DNA from: Fibrivirga algicola
GTDB taxonomy: Bacteria; Bacteroidota; Bacteroidia; Cytophagales; Spirosomataceae
Direction of reading: 5' to 3'
Assembly: GCF_011742925.1 (NCBI RefSeq)
Contig: NZ_WAEL01000003.1
Location: 650,013-714,012, forward strand
DNA length: 64,000 bases
Shown: one piece after another, positions 34,220 to 42,817 of the stretch
Position numbering within the stretch: the first letter of the stretch is position 1
Layout of the letters: every line of letters begins with the position of its first letter
Notes under the pieces: generated by a model
What the model was told of the DNA's origin: nothing
What the model saw: only the letters and a program-made list of their open reading frames with translations
Database searches by the model: none
Translations under genes and position numbers: made by a program

Positions 34220-35254
34220 TCAGGCAATCGACAGCACTAGTTTACCCAGTTGTTGCCCGGCGTGCAGGCGGTCGTATGCCGCCTGGGCCTCGGCCAGGGG
34301 CCGAACCGAGTCGATCACGGGCCGAAGCTGGTGCTTTTCTACAAACCGCAGCATATCGGCAAATTCAGCGTCGTTGCCCATGGTAGTGCCAAAAATCGAT
34401 AGCTGCTTAAAGAAGATAACCGACGGTTGTACATCGGTTATTTTGCCGGACGTACCCCCAAAAAAGGCGATTCGCCCAGCCGGAGCCGCTACCTGGGTCA
34501 GCTTCGCAAAATCGGGTCCGGCGGCACTGTCGATGATCACGTCGAAATAGCCCGCTTTACTTTGGGCGGCATCGCCGTTGGTCGCCAGTTTTAGCAGGGT
34601 TTTGTGCCAGTCGGCTTCTTTGTAATTCACACCGCCTTTGGCACCCAGTTCGCGGGCTTTCGCCAGCTTTTCATCTGAGCCTGACGTTACCCACACGTCG
34701 GCCCCGGCCGCCACGGCAAATTGCAGGGCAAACAGGGCCGCGCCACCGCCAACGCCCGTAATCAGCACCCGCTCGGGATTTGACTGGCTCAGGGCAGCCC
34801 GCGACATCAGCGCACGCCAGGCCGTGAGGCCCGCCAGCGGTAAGGCAGCGGCTTCGTCGAACGATAAGTGCGAGGGTTTATGGTAGACGTTGGCCTTCGA
34901 GATTACGATTTTTTCGGCGAACGTGCCGGCCGTGGGCATTCCCAGAATGGTGAAGGCCGGGCTGTTCACCGCATGGTTTGCTCCCCAGTTCAGCGCAGGG
35001 TTGATGATTACCTCACAGTTCAGCCACGACCGGTCGACGCCCTCGCCCACGGCCGAGACAATGCCCGCCCCGTCGGAGCCGGGGAATACCGGCAGCACAA
35101 TGCCCGGATACAGGCCCTGTTGCACAAACACATCGCGGTGATTGAGCCCAGCGGCTTTCACATCGACCACCATCTCGCCTGGCTGAGGCACAGGATCGGG
35201 TACGTCGACCAGCGCAAGCGGCTGGTGCAGGGCAAGGAGTTGAATGGCTTTCAT
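34220..35254 (-). CDS. MDR-family zinc-type alcohol dehydrogenase/quinone oxidoreductase
   Basis: The 344 residues show the MDR fold: AAGLNHRDVFVQQGLYPG near 33, PGSDGAGIVSAVGEG near 58, nucleotide-binding VLITGVGGGAALFALQFA near 160, and the IAFFGGTSG strand later. The structural-zinc Cys cluster is missing (NWGANHAVN in its place) and the catalytic Cys is replaced, so it is more like the zinc-free quinone oxidoreductases. It probably reduces a carbonyl or quinone with NADPH. It is followed at 3 bp by the zinc-ribbon protein gene. Confidence 0.85.
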   Translation of the reverse strand: MKAIQLLALHQPLALVDVPDPVPQPGEMVVDVKAAGLNHRDVFVQQGLYPGIVLPVFPGSDGAGIVSAVGEGVDRSWLNCEVIINPALNWGANHAVNSPAFTILGMPTAGTFAEKIVISKANVYHKPSHLSFDEAAALPLAGLTAWRALMSRAALSQSNPERVLITGVGGGAALFALQFAVAAGADVWVTSGSDEKLAKARELGAKGGVNYKEADWHKTLLKLATNGDAAQSKAGYFDVIIDSAAGPDFAKLTQVAAPAGRIAFFGGTSGKITDVQPSVIFFKQLSIFGTTMGNDAEFADMLRFVEKHQLRPVIDSVRPLAEAQAAYDRLHAGQQLGKLVLSIA

Positions 35255-35277
35255 GGAATAACATTTTGCTGTTTGTC

Positions 35278-35334
35278 GTTTGTGGTTGTGCTGCTAATCG
35301 ACCATCTCTGTGGCCTGGCAGCACAACCACAAAC
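35278..35334 (-). repeat. 17-bp inverted repeat of the GTTTGTGG family, probable murQ terminator
   Basis: GTTTGTGGTTGTGCTGC (35278-35294) and its exact complement (35318-35334) flank a 23-nt loop. Further GTTTG repeats extend both sides. It lies between the murQ gene and the start of the dehydrogenase gene; in minus-strand order it is downstream of the dehydrogenase start and is thus upstream DNA for it. It resembles the elements at 6686-6773 and near 56600. Confidence 0.6.
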
Positions 35335-35347
35335 AGCAAACCACAAA

Positions 35348-36145
35348 CTATTTATAATTATCAATTGCTCCGCGCACGTTGCCGAAGCGGTTCAGTAGGT
35401 CTTTAGCTTCCGCTTCTGATACACCCAGCTCGTCCATAACCATGTAGGCGGCGCGTTGTTGGAGCTTGATGTTCGACAATTGCATATCCACCATCTTGTT
35501 GCCCTTCACCCGCCCCAGTTGAATCATGACGGTAGTCGATAACATATTGAGGGCTAGCTTCTGTGCCGTGCCGGCCTTCATGCGGGTGCTACCTGTCACA
35601 AATTCAGGGCCCGTGACCACTTCCACCGGAAACTCGGCTGCCTGCGCTACGGCCGAACCGGGGTTACAGACGATACAGCCTGTGAGACAACCGGCTTCGC
35701 GGGCGGCGTTCAGCCCACCAATTACATACGGAGTACGCCCCGACGCGGCAATGCCGACTACGGTATCGATGGCCTCGATTTTATAGGCGCTCAGGTCTTT
35801 CCAGGCTTGCTCGGGATCATCTTCGGCAAATTCGACGGCTTTCCGGATGGCACCGTCGCCCCCGGCAATCAGGCCCACTACCAGGTCGTGCGGCACGCCG
35901 TAGGTAGGCGGGCACTCCGACGCATCGACCACCCCCAGCCGACCGCTGGTACCCGCGCCAATGTAGAACAGCCGACCGCCTTCCCGCATGCGGGTCGTCA
36001 CTTGCGTAGCCAGCGCTTCGAGTTGCGGAATGGCTTTTTCCACGGCCAGCGGCACGGTCTGGTCTTCGCGGTTAATATTCACCAGCAGGTCGCGCACCGA
36101 CATCTGCTCTAAATTATCGTAATGAGACGTTGTTTCGGTAATCAT
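35348..36145 (-). CDS. murQ: N-acetylmuramic acid 6-phosphate etherase
   Basis: I start at the ATG at 36145 (MITETTSHYDNLEQMSVRDL); the eight codons upstream begin with TTG and are not typical. The 265 residues match MurQ: SIS fold with FYIGAGTSGRLGVVDASECP (catalytic Glu) near 60, GLIAGGDGAIRKAVE, VVGIAASGRTPYVIGGL and STRMKAGTAQKLALNM. MurQ opens the D-lactyl ether of N-acetylmuramic acid 6-phosphate, giving N-acetylglucosamine 6-phosphate in peptidoglycan recycling. It is somewhat shorter than E. coli MurQ, as in other Bacteroidota. No kinase gene for its substrate is adjacent. Confidence 0.93.
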   Translation of the reverse strand: MITETTSHYDNLEQMSVRDLLVNINREDQTVPLAVEKAIPQLEALATQVTTRMREGGRLFYIGAGTSGRLGVVDASECPPTYGVPHDLVVGLIAGGDGAIRKAVEFAEDDPEQAWKDLSAYKIEAIDTVVGIAASGRTPYVIGGLNAAREAGCLTGCIVCNPGSAVAQAAEFPVEVVTGPEFVTGSTRMKAGTAQKLALNMLSTTVMIQLGRVKGNKMVDMQLSNIKLQQRAAYMVMDELGVSEAEAKDLLNRFGNVRGAIDNYK

Positions 36146-36203
36146 AATCAGGTACGTTGCAGCAGGCAAAGCTACCGATTTGAACCGAAACGCCTGACTT
36201 CAT

Positions 36204-39200
36204 CTATTGTGTTGGTTTTACAAGGGAGGTGGCACCCATTTTCAACTGCCCACCCCCTTCGTAGAAAATCCGTTTAGTATAGCCTGTATAGCTAGTCGGT
36301 ACCGTAACGGCATGACGCAGCAATACGGCGTCGGTTGCGGTTGGAACGCAGTTGCACGACCAGACGGCAGCGTCGTTCCAGGCACCCGTTTTTACCGTGT
36401 ATATGCTCGTTTGCCGCTCACTGATCAATCTAAACGCCGTTGTGGTCAGGTAAGGTGACCCCCCTGCGCACTCACCACGAACCTGCCACTCATATTGAGT
36501 CCCATTGGTCAATCCACTGAGGGTGTACGTCGTGCCGTTGATGCCCGACACGGTATTCCAGGTATCAGCACCTGCTTCGCGCCATTGCAATGTATAGGGT
36601 GTGCCGCCAAAGATATCGTTCCATAGTAGCTGTGCCGTCGAACTGGTTTGCTGGCCCACCCGCTGATGTATCACCAGGGCGCAAGTTGTTTGAAACGTCA
36701 GTGGCGTATCAAATTGTGTGCGGCAATCGGGACGTACCTGCCATTCATACGTTGTATTATCTGCCAGACCAGTTAACCTATAAGGAGCCACCACACCCGA
36801 CTGTGTAGTCCAATTGGTGGTTCCTTTCACGCGCCAGCCAACCGTATATAAATTCAGATCGTCGGTACCATAACTCGTTGTCCAGGTCAACGATACGGCA
36901 TTGGCGCTGACTGGCCTGGCGACCTGGCTATAGATAAAGCTTCCCCCGCACTGCGTAGAAAATGTATTCCAATACAAACCCGACGATTCGGGTGTACACG
37001 CACTGCGCACCTGCCAGTCGTAAGAGGTATTGGGTTCCAGGCCTGACAGCATAAACGATTTAGCCGTTGTCGTCGCCTGGTTCCACTGGCTGGCCCCTGA
37101 ACGCCGCCACCTCACTACGTAGTCAGGTCCGCCCTCACTCCAGGTTAATCGCGCCTGGGTAGACACGGCCTGCGTTGATGCGTAGTAGGCTGGCAAACAC
37201 TGCGTGGTAAACCGATGCGGACTACTGAACAACAGGGCTGTGTTTCCGCCACATTGGTCGGCTACCGCCCAATCATATGTTGTGTTGGCGCTGAGCCCCG
37301 TCAGCGTAAACGGACTGCTGCTGATCCCTGTTCGTACAATCCAGTTTGTTGTTCCTACTACCCGGTATCGAACCGTAAATTGGGCGGGATTCGAATAAGC
37401 GCTCCAGTATAACGTAGCTGACGATAAATTAACCTCAGTGGTACCGCCATCGAAAGGAGCCTGGCACGAGGCAGGCGTACGGAATGTACCCACCGACGTA
37501 AATGCACTACACGTTGGCGCAGCCCGCCATTCGTAGCTGGTGGCCGGCGACAGCCCGGTCAATGAACCAATTGCCCCACCAGATGGGAACGACACCGTAT
37601 TCCATGACACACTACCGCCAATCCGCCATTGCACCACTACCGGCATTGCTTTCGTTAACGACCAGTATACCGAAGCCGCCTGGGCTGATGAAGCCGTAAC
37701 GGTTACAGTTGTGAACGTCGGGCAATTCATGGCAAACTGTGTAATGTTGCTGTAAACAGCTGTGCTATTGCCAGAGGTCTGAGCCAGTCGGGCTTCGTAG
37801 GTAGTACCGGGCGTCAGATTTTGTAACAGATAGGTTGTACTGGTCAATGAACCTGTGCTAAACCAGCTACTTGCCCCTACTACCCGCCACTGAAGTCGAT
37901 ATGCTGTCTGGTCGGCCTTGTTGATCAACAGACGGGCAAAATCGACGCCCGTACTATCGGCCCAGAGCGAGATCGTGGGCAAACTTGTAGTTTTCGTGGT
38001 AAACGTGCCGGTTCCGGTGTAAATGGGTAAACTACCGGGTGAGCAGGTTGTCTGAAACCGGTACTCATAGGCAGTACCGGGGGTCAACCCGGTAAGCTCC
38101 ACCAGACTACCAGTTGCTGCTGCTTCGATCCAACTAGTGCCCCCTGCCTGTCGCCACTGAATGATAGTTGGCGATCCAGACGTTGACCAACTGATGCGAG
38201 CCGACCGCTCCTGCGTATCGTATACATAAAATGACGACACCGCCCGGCAAACGGTCTGAAACGGACTAACACTACTAACAGCCCAGGTGTCACCTCCTTC
38301 ACAAACACTCCGAATACGTACCTCATAGGCGGCATTGGTCGCAAGGCCCGTGAGCGAATAGCTCGTACTCGTCTGCGGACTGATGTCGGTCCAGGTGACT
38401 GCGTTCGCAAGCCGATATTGTAAAATTGACTTCGCCAGCGTGGCCGGATAGTAGCTCCAGGTTATGTAGGCCGACGTTGCCGCTGCGGTAGCATACACAC
38501 TCGACGCGGCCGTTACGACGCAACCCGTCACAAACGACTGGATCGCTGTATAGTCTGACAGTACGCCATCGCCGCAATTGGTCGCCACCCGCCATTCGTA
38601 ACTGCTGTTGTTGGCCAGACCGGTTAGTGAGTAAGCCACGGTTGCCCCATAGGCCATGCCGGGTACAGCAACGGTTGTCCATGTGGCGCTACCAGCCTGC
38701 CGCCACTGGAGCTGGAATGGGATATCTGTCGACGTAGCGTACCACGATAAATTGGCAGAGGTCGTACCAACCGCCGTTTGAACCGAACCGACCACTGAAC
38801 AGGATACGGCATAGTAAGCCGTGTACGTATAGTCAGACCCCGGTTGACCAACAGCCCCGGCACGTACCTGAAATTCGTAGGCAGCGCCAACGGTTAAGCC
38901 CAACACCGGAACAGAGAGCGATGGATACTGGCCAACAGCGGTAGCAGCGGGTACACTCACGGTGGTCCAACTGGTTGTTCCGGCTAGCCGATATTGGATC
39001 GTAAACGCGGTTCCTGTTAGTTCAGCGGATGAAGCAGCCGGATATTTCCAGGTGACATTCACTGAATTACCGGATCGAAATCTGACACTCAGGTCTGTAG
39101 GGACTTGGTAACGAATTGACACACTATTGCCCACAACAGCACTCTTCAGGCCAGGGGCGCACACCCGTTGTACGGTATACTCGTAGGTAAAGCCTGGTTG

Positions 39201-41894
39201 TAGATTGGTCAGCGTGTACGCAGAGCCCGTTGTCGTTTGCTCTGACAGCCACGTAGACGCTCCCTGCTGCCGCCACTGCAGGTCGTAGGTATCCGTAGAA
39301 CCGAGCGCAGACCACACGATAGTGGCCCGCGTATTATCTACCTGATACGCATAGCTACTACCACCCGTACTCGGGCAATTTATGGTCATTACAGGCCCAT
39401 CAGCGAAGGGCGAACTGATACCGGCTTCGCAGATAGACCGGACCCGCCACTCGTAGTTCTTGCCAGTTGGTAAGCCATAAAACGTGTACTGCTTTGTAAT
39501 TATGGTCTGGTTCTGCGACTGGTCAACTTCGTTGGCAGGTACTGTTTTAACAAGCCAGTTAGTTGTGCCTGCTTCCCGATACTGAATCTCGTAGAAAGCA
39601 ACGCCTGCTGCCCCACTCCAGCGCACAGTAACGGCTCCGGCAATCACCGAGATAATTGAAAAACCAGTGGGTGTTCCGCCACAGTAGGTCGAAAACGACT
39701 GTATAGCCCCAAATGCCGGAGCTGTACCTGTTGTTGAGCAGGCCGAACGTACCTGCCACTCATAGACGGTGTTGGGCGTAAGGCCCGTCAGCGAAAACAT
39801 ACTGGCGACAATATTGGGTACCGAAAGCCAGTTGGCTTGTCCAGCGGGTCTGTAATTCAGGTCATAGGGCGGATACGAATCATTTCCGTACCACTGGACC
39901 GAGGCAGTTGTCGTCGCAACTGACGTGCTGTAAAAAGAAGTGGGTTGATTACAGGGAATAGTAAACGACTCGATCGTGGTGCTGTAGTCCGACCCAATTG
40001 TAGGCGTACACATCCGACGCACTCGCCATTGATACGTTACACCCGTTGTAAGCCCCGTTAAGGTGTAGGGTGAGGTGGTCAGGCCTGTTACTGTTGTCCA
40101 GGCTGTAGTACTGGCTGGTCGCCATTGTAATTCATACGTATCAGTTGATTTACTCGAATACGTATTCCAGTTCAGACTAACTGAATTCGACGTTAGTTTA
40201 TAGGCGTATGGCGAGAGATAAGCGGCCTGACAGGTTACCGTGATACTATTCGTTGGCGTAAAATCAGAGAAGTCTGTGGGTGAACAGACCCGTCGCACCC
40301 GCCATTCATACGTTGTGTTCAGCGTTGGCGAATTAAGCGAATACCCAGTTTGGGTAATTCCGCTCACACTTGTCCAATCCGTTGTTCCCGCCACTCGCCA
40401 CTGCAGTTCATAAACGCCGTCTGAGGGGCCACCCCACGAGAAATTAATTCCATTGTTTATATTGACGCTGGCTGAAGAATACTGAGGACTATCACATCTG
40501 GTTATAAAAAGTTGCGTGGCACTATAGTCAGACGGTGTTCCCTGGGCGCAGGCCGTCGCAACGCGCCATTCGTACACTGTATTGTTAGACAGTCCTGTTA
40601 CTGAATAGGGTGAACTGACCGAACTGATCGTTGTCCAGTTGCTGGCATTCGCCAGGCGATATTGCAGAGTTGCCACTGTCTTCGCTGTCCAGCTCAGATC
40701 AGCCCGGCTACTGCCAATATTTGATGACGTTACATTAGTCGGCAGATCGCAGCGGGTGATAAACTGTACCGACTGCGACCAGGCCGATTTGTCCGTTCCC
40801 GAACAAGCCGAACGTACCTGCCATTCGTAACTTGTATTGGGTGTCAACCCCGTCAACCCATAATCAGTACTGGTCAGATTGGCTACGTCGATCCAGTTTA
40901 CCGCGCCAATAGCACGCCAGCGCAGGTCTGTCGCAAAAACACCAAGCGGATTTGTCCAGCGCAGTTCGGCTACGTCCGTATTCGGAACCGATGTGTACAG
41001 TGAATTGGGCGATAGACATTGGGTCTGAAAGGTAACCGGCGAGGTAAAGGCTGACGTAGCATTTGCCGAACAGACAGTCCGTACTTTCCATTCATACGTT
41101 GTGTTGTTAGCCAGTCCATTCAGGGTCATCGACGTACTGGTATTCGCGTTGACGCTGGTCCAGTCGGTAGCGCCAGCTACTCGCCAGTATACGTCGTAAG
41201 AAGCGCCTGATGCGCCACTATACCAGTACAACCTGGCTGATCGGAAGGTAACATCTGTTGTATAGCTCCCTCCTGGCAAATAGCATACAGTCCGAAACGA
41301 GAGGGGAGTCGAAAAAGCAGAGGTATCGCCTGGCGAACAAATGCTACGTACCCGCCATTGATAATCAGTATTATTAACCAGGTTAGTTAATGTACCGTAG
41401 GCCGATGATTGCACGGGTCTGTTGATCCAAGCTGCTGCCCCCGCCACTCTATATTGCATCTGGTAGGCTGGGGACTCATTACCGTAAAACGACCAGCTAA
41501 CCTGAGCCGATTCAGCCGAGATCGTGCTGGTATATAGGCCTTGTGGTGTTTTACATTCCGTACTGAATGACAGCGAATTGGTAAACGCCGATGTATCACC
41601 AACCGCACAGATACTACGCACACGCCATTCATAACTAGTGCGGGGCACCAGATTTGACAGTGTTACCGACGATGATGTACTCACTCCATTGGATGTCCAG
41701 CCTACCTGTCCATTAAATCGGTACTGAACCTGATAGGTAAGTGAACCTCCCCCAGAATTATACCAGCTTATTTGCGCCGATTGGCTACCGACTGAACCCG
41801 TATAGGGTGACTGAGGTGCCTGGCAGGTAGTTTGGGCAAAGGCGAACCGGGAAATAAGGCCCAGAACGACAATAAGCAGGTCGCGAACAAGCAT
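36204..41894 (-). CDS. Giant secreted protein with about 20 fibronectin-III-like repeats
   Basis: The 1896 residues begin with a signal peptide (LLIVVLGLISRFAFAQ) and then repeat a unit of about 90 residues roughly 20 times. Each has SxW, QWR-x-AGxxxW, LTGLxxxTxYEWxVRxxC and a closing FxTxC, where two Cys per repeat probably form one disulfide. The last 70 residues (SIYTVKTGAWNDAAVWSC and on, with HAVTVP and GGGQLKMG) form a different domain, resembling G8-type/pectate-lyase-like edges of other secreted proteins of this group. No sorting domain is obvious. It may be an adhesin or matrix protein; ligands are unknown. Confidence 0.88.
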   Translation of the reverse strand: MLVRDLLIVVLGLISRFAFAQTTCQAPQSPYTGSVGSQSAQISWYNSGGGSLTYQVQYRFNGQVGWTSNGVSTSSSVTLSNLVPRTSYEWRVRSICAVGDTSAFTNSLSFSTECKTPQGLYTSTISAESAQVSWSFYGNESPAYQMQYRVAGAAAWINRPVQSSAYGTLTNLVNNTDYQWRVRSICSPGDTSAFSTPLSFRTVCYLPGGSYTTDVTFRSARLYWYSGASGASYDVYWRVAGATDWTSVNANTSTSMTLNGLANNTTYEWKVRTVCSANATSAFTSPVTFQTQCLSPNSLYTSVPNTDVAELRWTNPLGVFATDLRWRAIGAVNWIDVANLTSTDYGLTGLTPNTSYEWQVRSACSGTDKSAWSQSVQFITRCDLPTNVTSSNIGSSRADLSWTAKTVATLQYRLANASNWTTISSVSSPYSVTGLSNNTVYEWRVATACAQGTPSDYSATQLFITRCDSPQYSSASVNINNGINFSWGGPSDGVYELQWRVAGTTDWTSVSGITQTGYSLNSPTLNTTYEWRVRRVCSPTDFSDFTPTNSITVTCQAAYLSPYAYKLTSNSVSLNWNTYSSKSTDTYELQWRPASTTAWTTVTGLTTSPYTLTGLTTGVTYQWRVRRMCTPTIGSDYSTTIESFTIPCNQPTSFYSTSVATTTASVQWYGNDSYPPYDLNYRPAGQANWLSVPNIVASMFSLTGLTPNTVYEWQVRSACSTTGTAPAFGAIQSFSTYCGGTPTGFSIISVIAGAVTVRWSGAAGVAFYEIQYREAGTTNWLVKTVPANEVDQSQNQTIITKQYTFYGLPTGKNYEWRVRSICEAGISSPFADGPVMTINCPSTGGSSYAYQVDNTRATIVWSALGSTDTYDLQWRQQGASTWLSEQTTTGSAYTLTNLQPGFTYEYTVQRVCAPGLKSAVVGNSVSIRYQVPTDLSVRFRSGNSVNVTWKYPAASSAELTGTAFTIQYRLAGTTSWTTVSVPAATAVGQYPSLSVPVLGLTVGAAYEFQVRAGAVGQPGSDYTYTAYYAVSCSVVGSVQTAVGTTSANLSWYATSTDIPFQLQWRQAGSATWTTVAVPGMAYGATVAYSLTGLANNSSYEWRVATNCGDGVLSDYTAIQSFVTGCVVTAASSVYATAAATSAYITWSYYPATLAKSILQYRLANAVTWTDISPQTSTSYSLTGLATNAAYEVRIRSVCEGGDTWAVSSVSPFQTVCRAVSSFYVYDTQERSARISWSTSGSPTIIQWRQAGGTSWIEAAATGSLVELTGLTPGTAYEYRFQTTCSPGSLPIYTGTGTFTTKTTSLPTISLWADSTGVDFARLLINKADQTAYRLQWRVVGASSWFSTGSLTSTTYLLQNLTPGTTYEARLAQTSGNSTAVYSNITQFAMNCPTFTTVTVTASSAQAASVYWSLTKAMPVVVQWRIGGSVSWNTVSFPSGGAIGSLTGLSPATSYEWRAAPTCSAFTSVGTFRTPASCQAPFDGGTTEVNLSSATLYWSAYSNPAQFTVRYRVVGTTNWIVRTGISSSPFTLTGLSANTTYDWAVADQCGGNTALLFSSPHRFTTQCLPAYYASTQAVSTQARLTWSEGGPDYVVRWRRSGASQWNQATTTAKSFMLSGLEPNTSYDWQVRSACTPESSGLYWNTFSTQCGGSFIYSQVARPVSANAVSLTWTTSYGTDDLNLYTVGWRVKGTTNWTTQSGVVAPYRLTGLADNTTYEWQVRPDCRTQFDTPLTFQTTCALVIHQRVGQQTSSTAQLLWNDIFGGTPYTLQWREAGADTWNTVSGINGTTYTLSGLTNGTQYEWQVRGECAGGSPYLTTTAFRLISERQTSIYTVKTGAWNDAAVWSCNCVPTATDAVLLRHAVTVPTSYTGYTKRIFYEGGGQLKMGATSLVKPTQ

Positions 41895-42094
41895 AAAACA
41901 GGTGTGGGCACGTAGGGAATGGCATGTCTTGAGAACACCCTCCGTTGACGATAAGGTACTCTCGCAAACTGCTTATACTCAACAAAACATGTGCCGAACT
42001 ATAGCCGATAAGCAAATTACGTATACACAATTCAGCTACGACTTTTTTAGCGCGAAAGGCTTAACGAATCAGCCATATCAGGGGTTAATTAGTC

Positions 42095-42751
42095 ATGGCG
42101 CAACGTACCCAACTCAACCCCAATCTTCCGGCGAATTATTTCCGGAAGTATGATGAAACATCCGACGATGAATTTTACCGGTCGGCCCGACTGGTCGTGC
42201 ATATCGATGATCCCGCTATTGCGGCGACCACAGCCCTTTTCCGTGAAGTGCTACCACCCGGCGGGGCCATTCTCGATCTGATGAGCAGCTGGCGCAGTCA
42301 CCTGCCCGGACGCGGGACCGCCACCGATGTAGCGTATAGCCGCGTGGCGGGTCAGGGCATGAACGAAACGGAACTGAAGCAGAATCCGCAACTGACAGAC
42401 TATATCGTGCAGAACCTGAATCAGAACCCAACGCTGCCTTACAAAGACGGCGAGTTCGATGGTTGTGTAATGACGGTATCGGTGCAATACCTGACGCAGC
42501 CTGTCGCTGTTTTTCGGGAAGTGGCGCGGGTGCTGAAACCGGGCAGCCCTTTTATTACGGTGTTCTCGAACCGAATGTTTCCGACCAAAGCCGTTGCCGT
42601 CTGGCAAGCCCTCGACGATGCCGGCCATGCTGAGTTGGTCGAAACATATTACGACCAAACGGGGCTGTTTACGGATATCCGCACCCATGACCGCAGCCCA
42701 AACCCAGGCCAGAGCGACCCGCTGTTCGCTACGGTTGGCTATAGAAAATAG
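42095..42751 (+). CDS. SAM-dependent methyltransferase (class I)
   Basis: The 218 residues start MAQRTQLNPNLPANYFRKYD and contain a Rossmann-type core: GAILDLMSSWRSHLP as motif I-like (lacking the usual GxGxG), MTVSVQYLTQPVAVFREVAR around motif IV and VLKPGSPFITVFSNRMFPTK after it. Motif I is divergent, but motif order and spacing suit type 11 methyltransferases. Substrate is unknown. It diverges from the repeat-protein gene with 200 bp between; I saw no clear promoter. Confidence 0.75.
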   Translation: MAQRTQLNPNLPANYFRKYDETSDDEFYRSARLVVHIDDPAIAATTALFREVLPPGGAILDLMSSWRSHLPGRGTATDVAYSRVAGQGMNETELKQNPQLTDYIVQNLNQNPTLPYKDGEFDGCVMTVSVQYLTQPVAVFREVARVLKPGSPFITVFSNRMFPTKAVAVWQALDDAGHAELVETYYDQTGLFTDIRTHDRSPNPGQSDPLFATVGYRK

Positions 42752-42755
42752 TCTA

Positions 42756-42796
42756 TTTTCTGTGGCGTCACGACTACTTAACGACGCCACAGAAAA
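42756..42796. terminator. Bidirectional hairpin between methyltransferase and transporter genes
   Basis: TTTTCTGTGGCGTC and GACGCCACAGAAAA form a perfect 14-bp stem with a 13-nt loop. It lies 4 bp after the rightward methyltransferase stop and 21 bp after the leftward transporter stop. Confidence 0.7.
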
Positions 42797-42817
42797 CGGA
42801 TCGCAAACGCCTATTAC

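Noticed and set aside
36204..41894. Regularly spaced similar DNA segments that might suggest a CRISPR array or satellite
   Set aside because: The repeats are about 280 bp, diverged at DNA level, and code for protein repeats in one frame.
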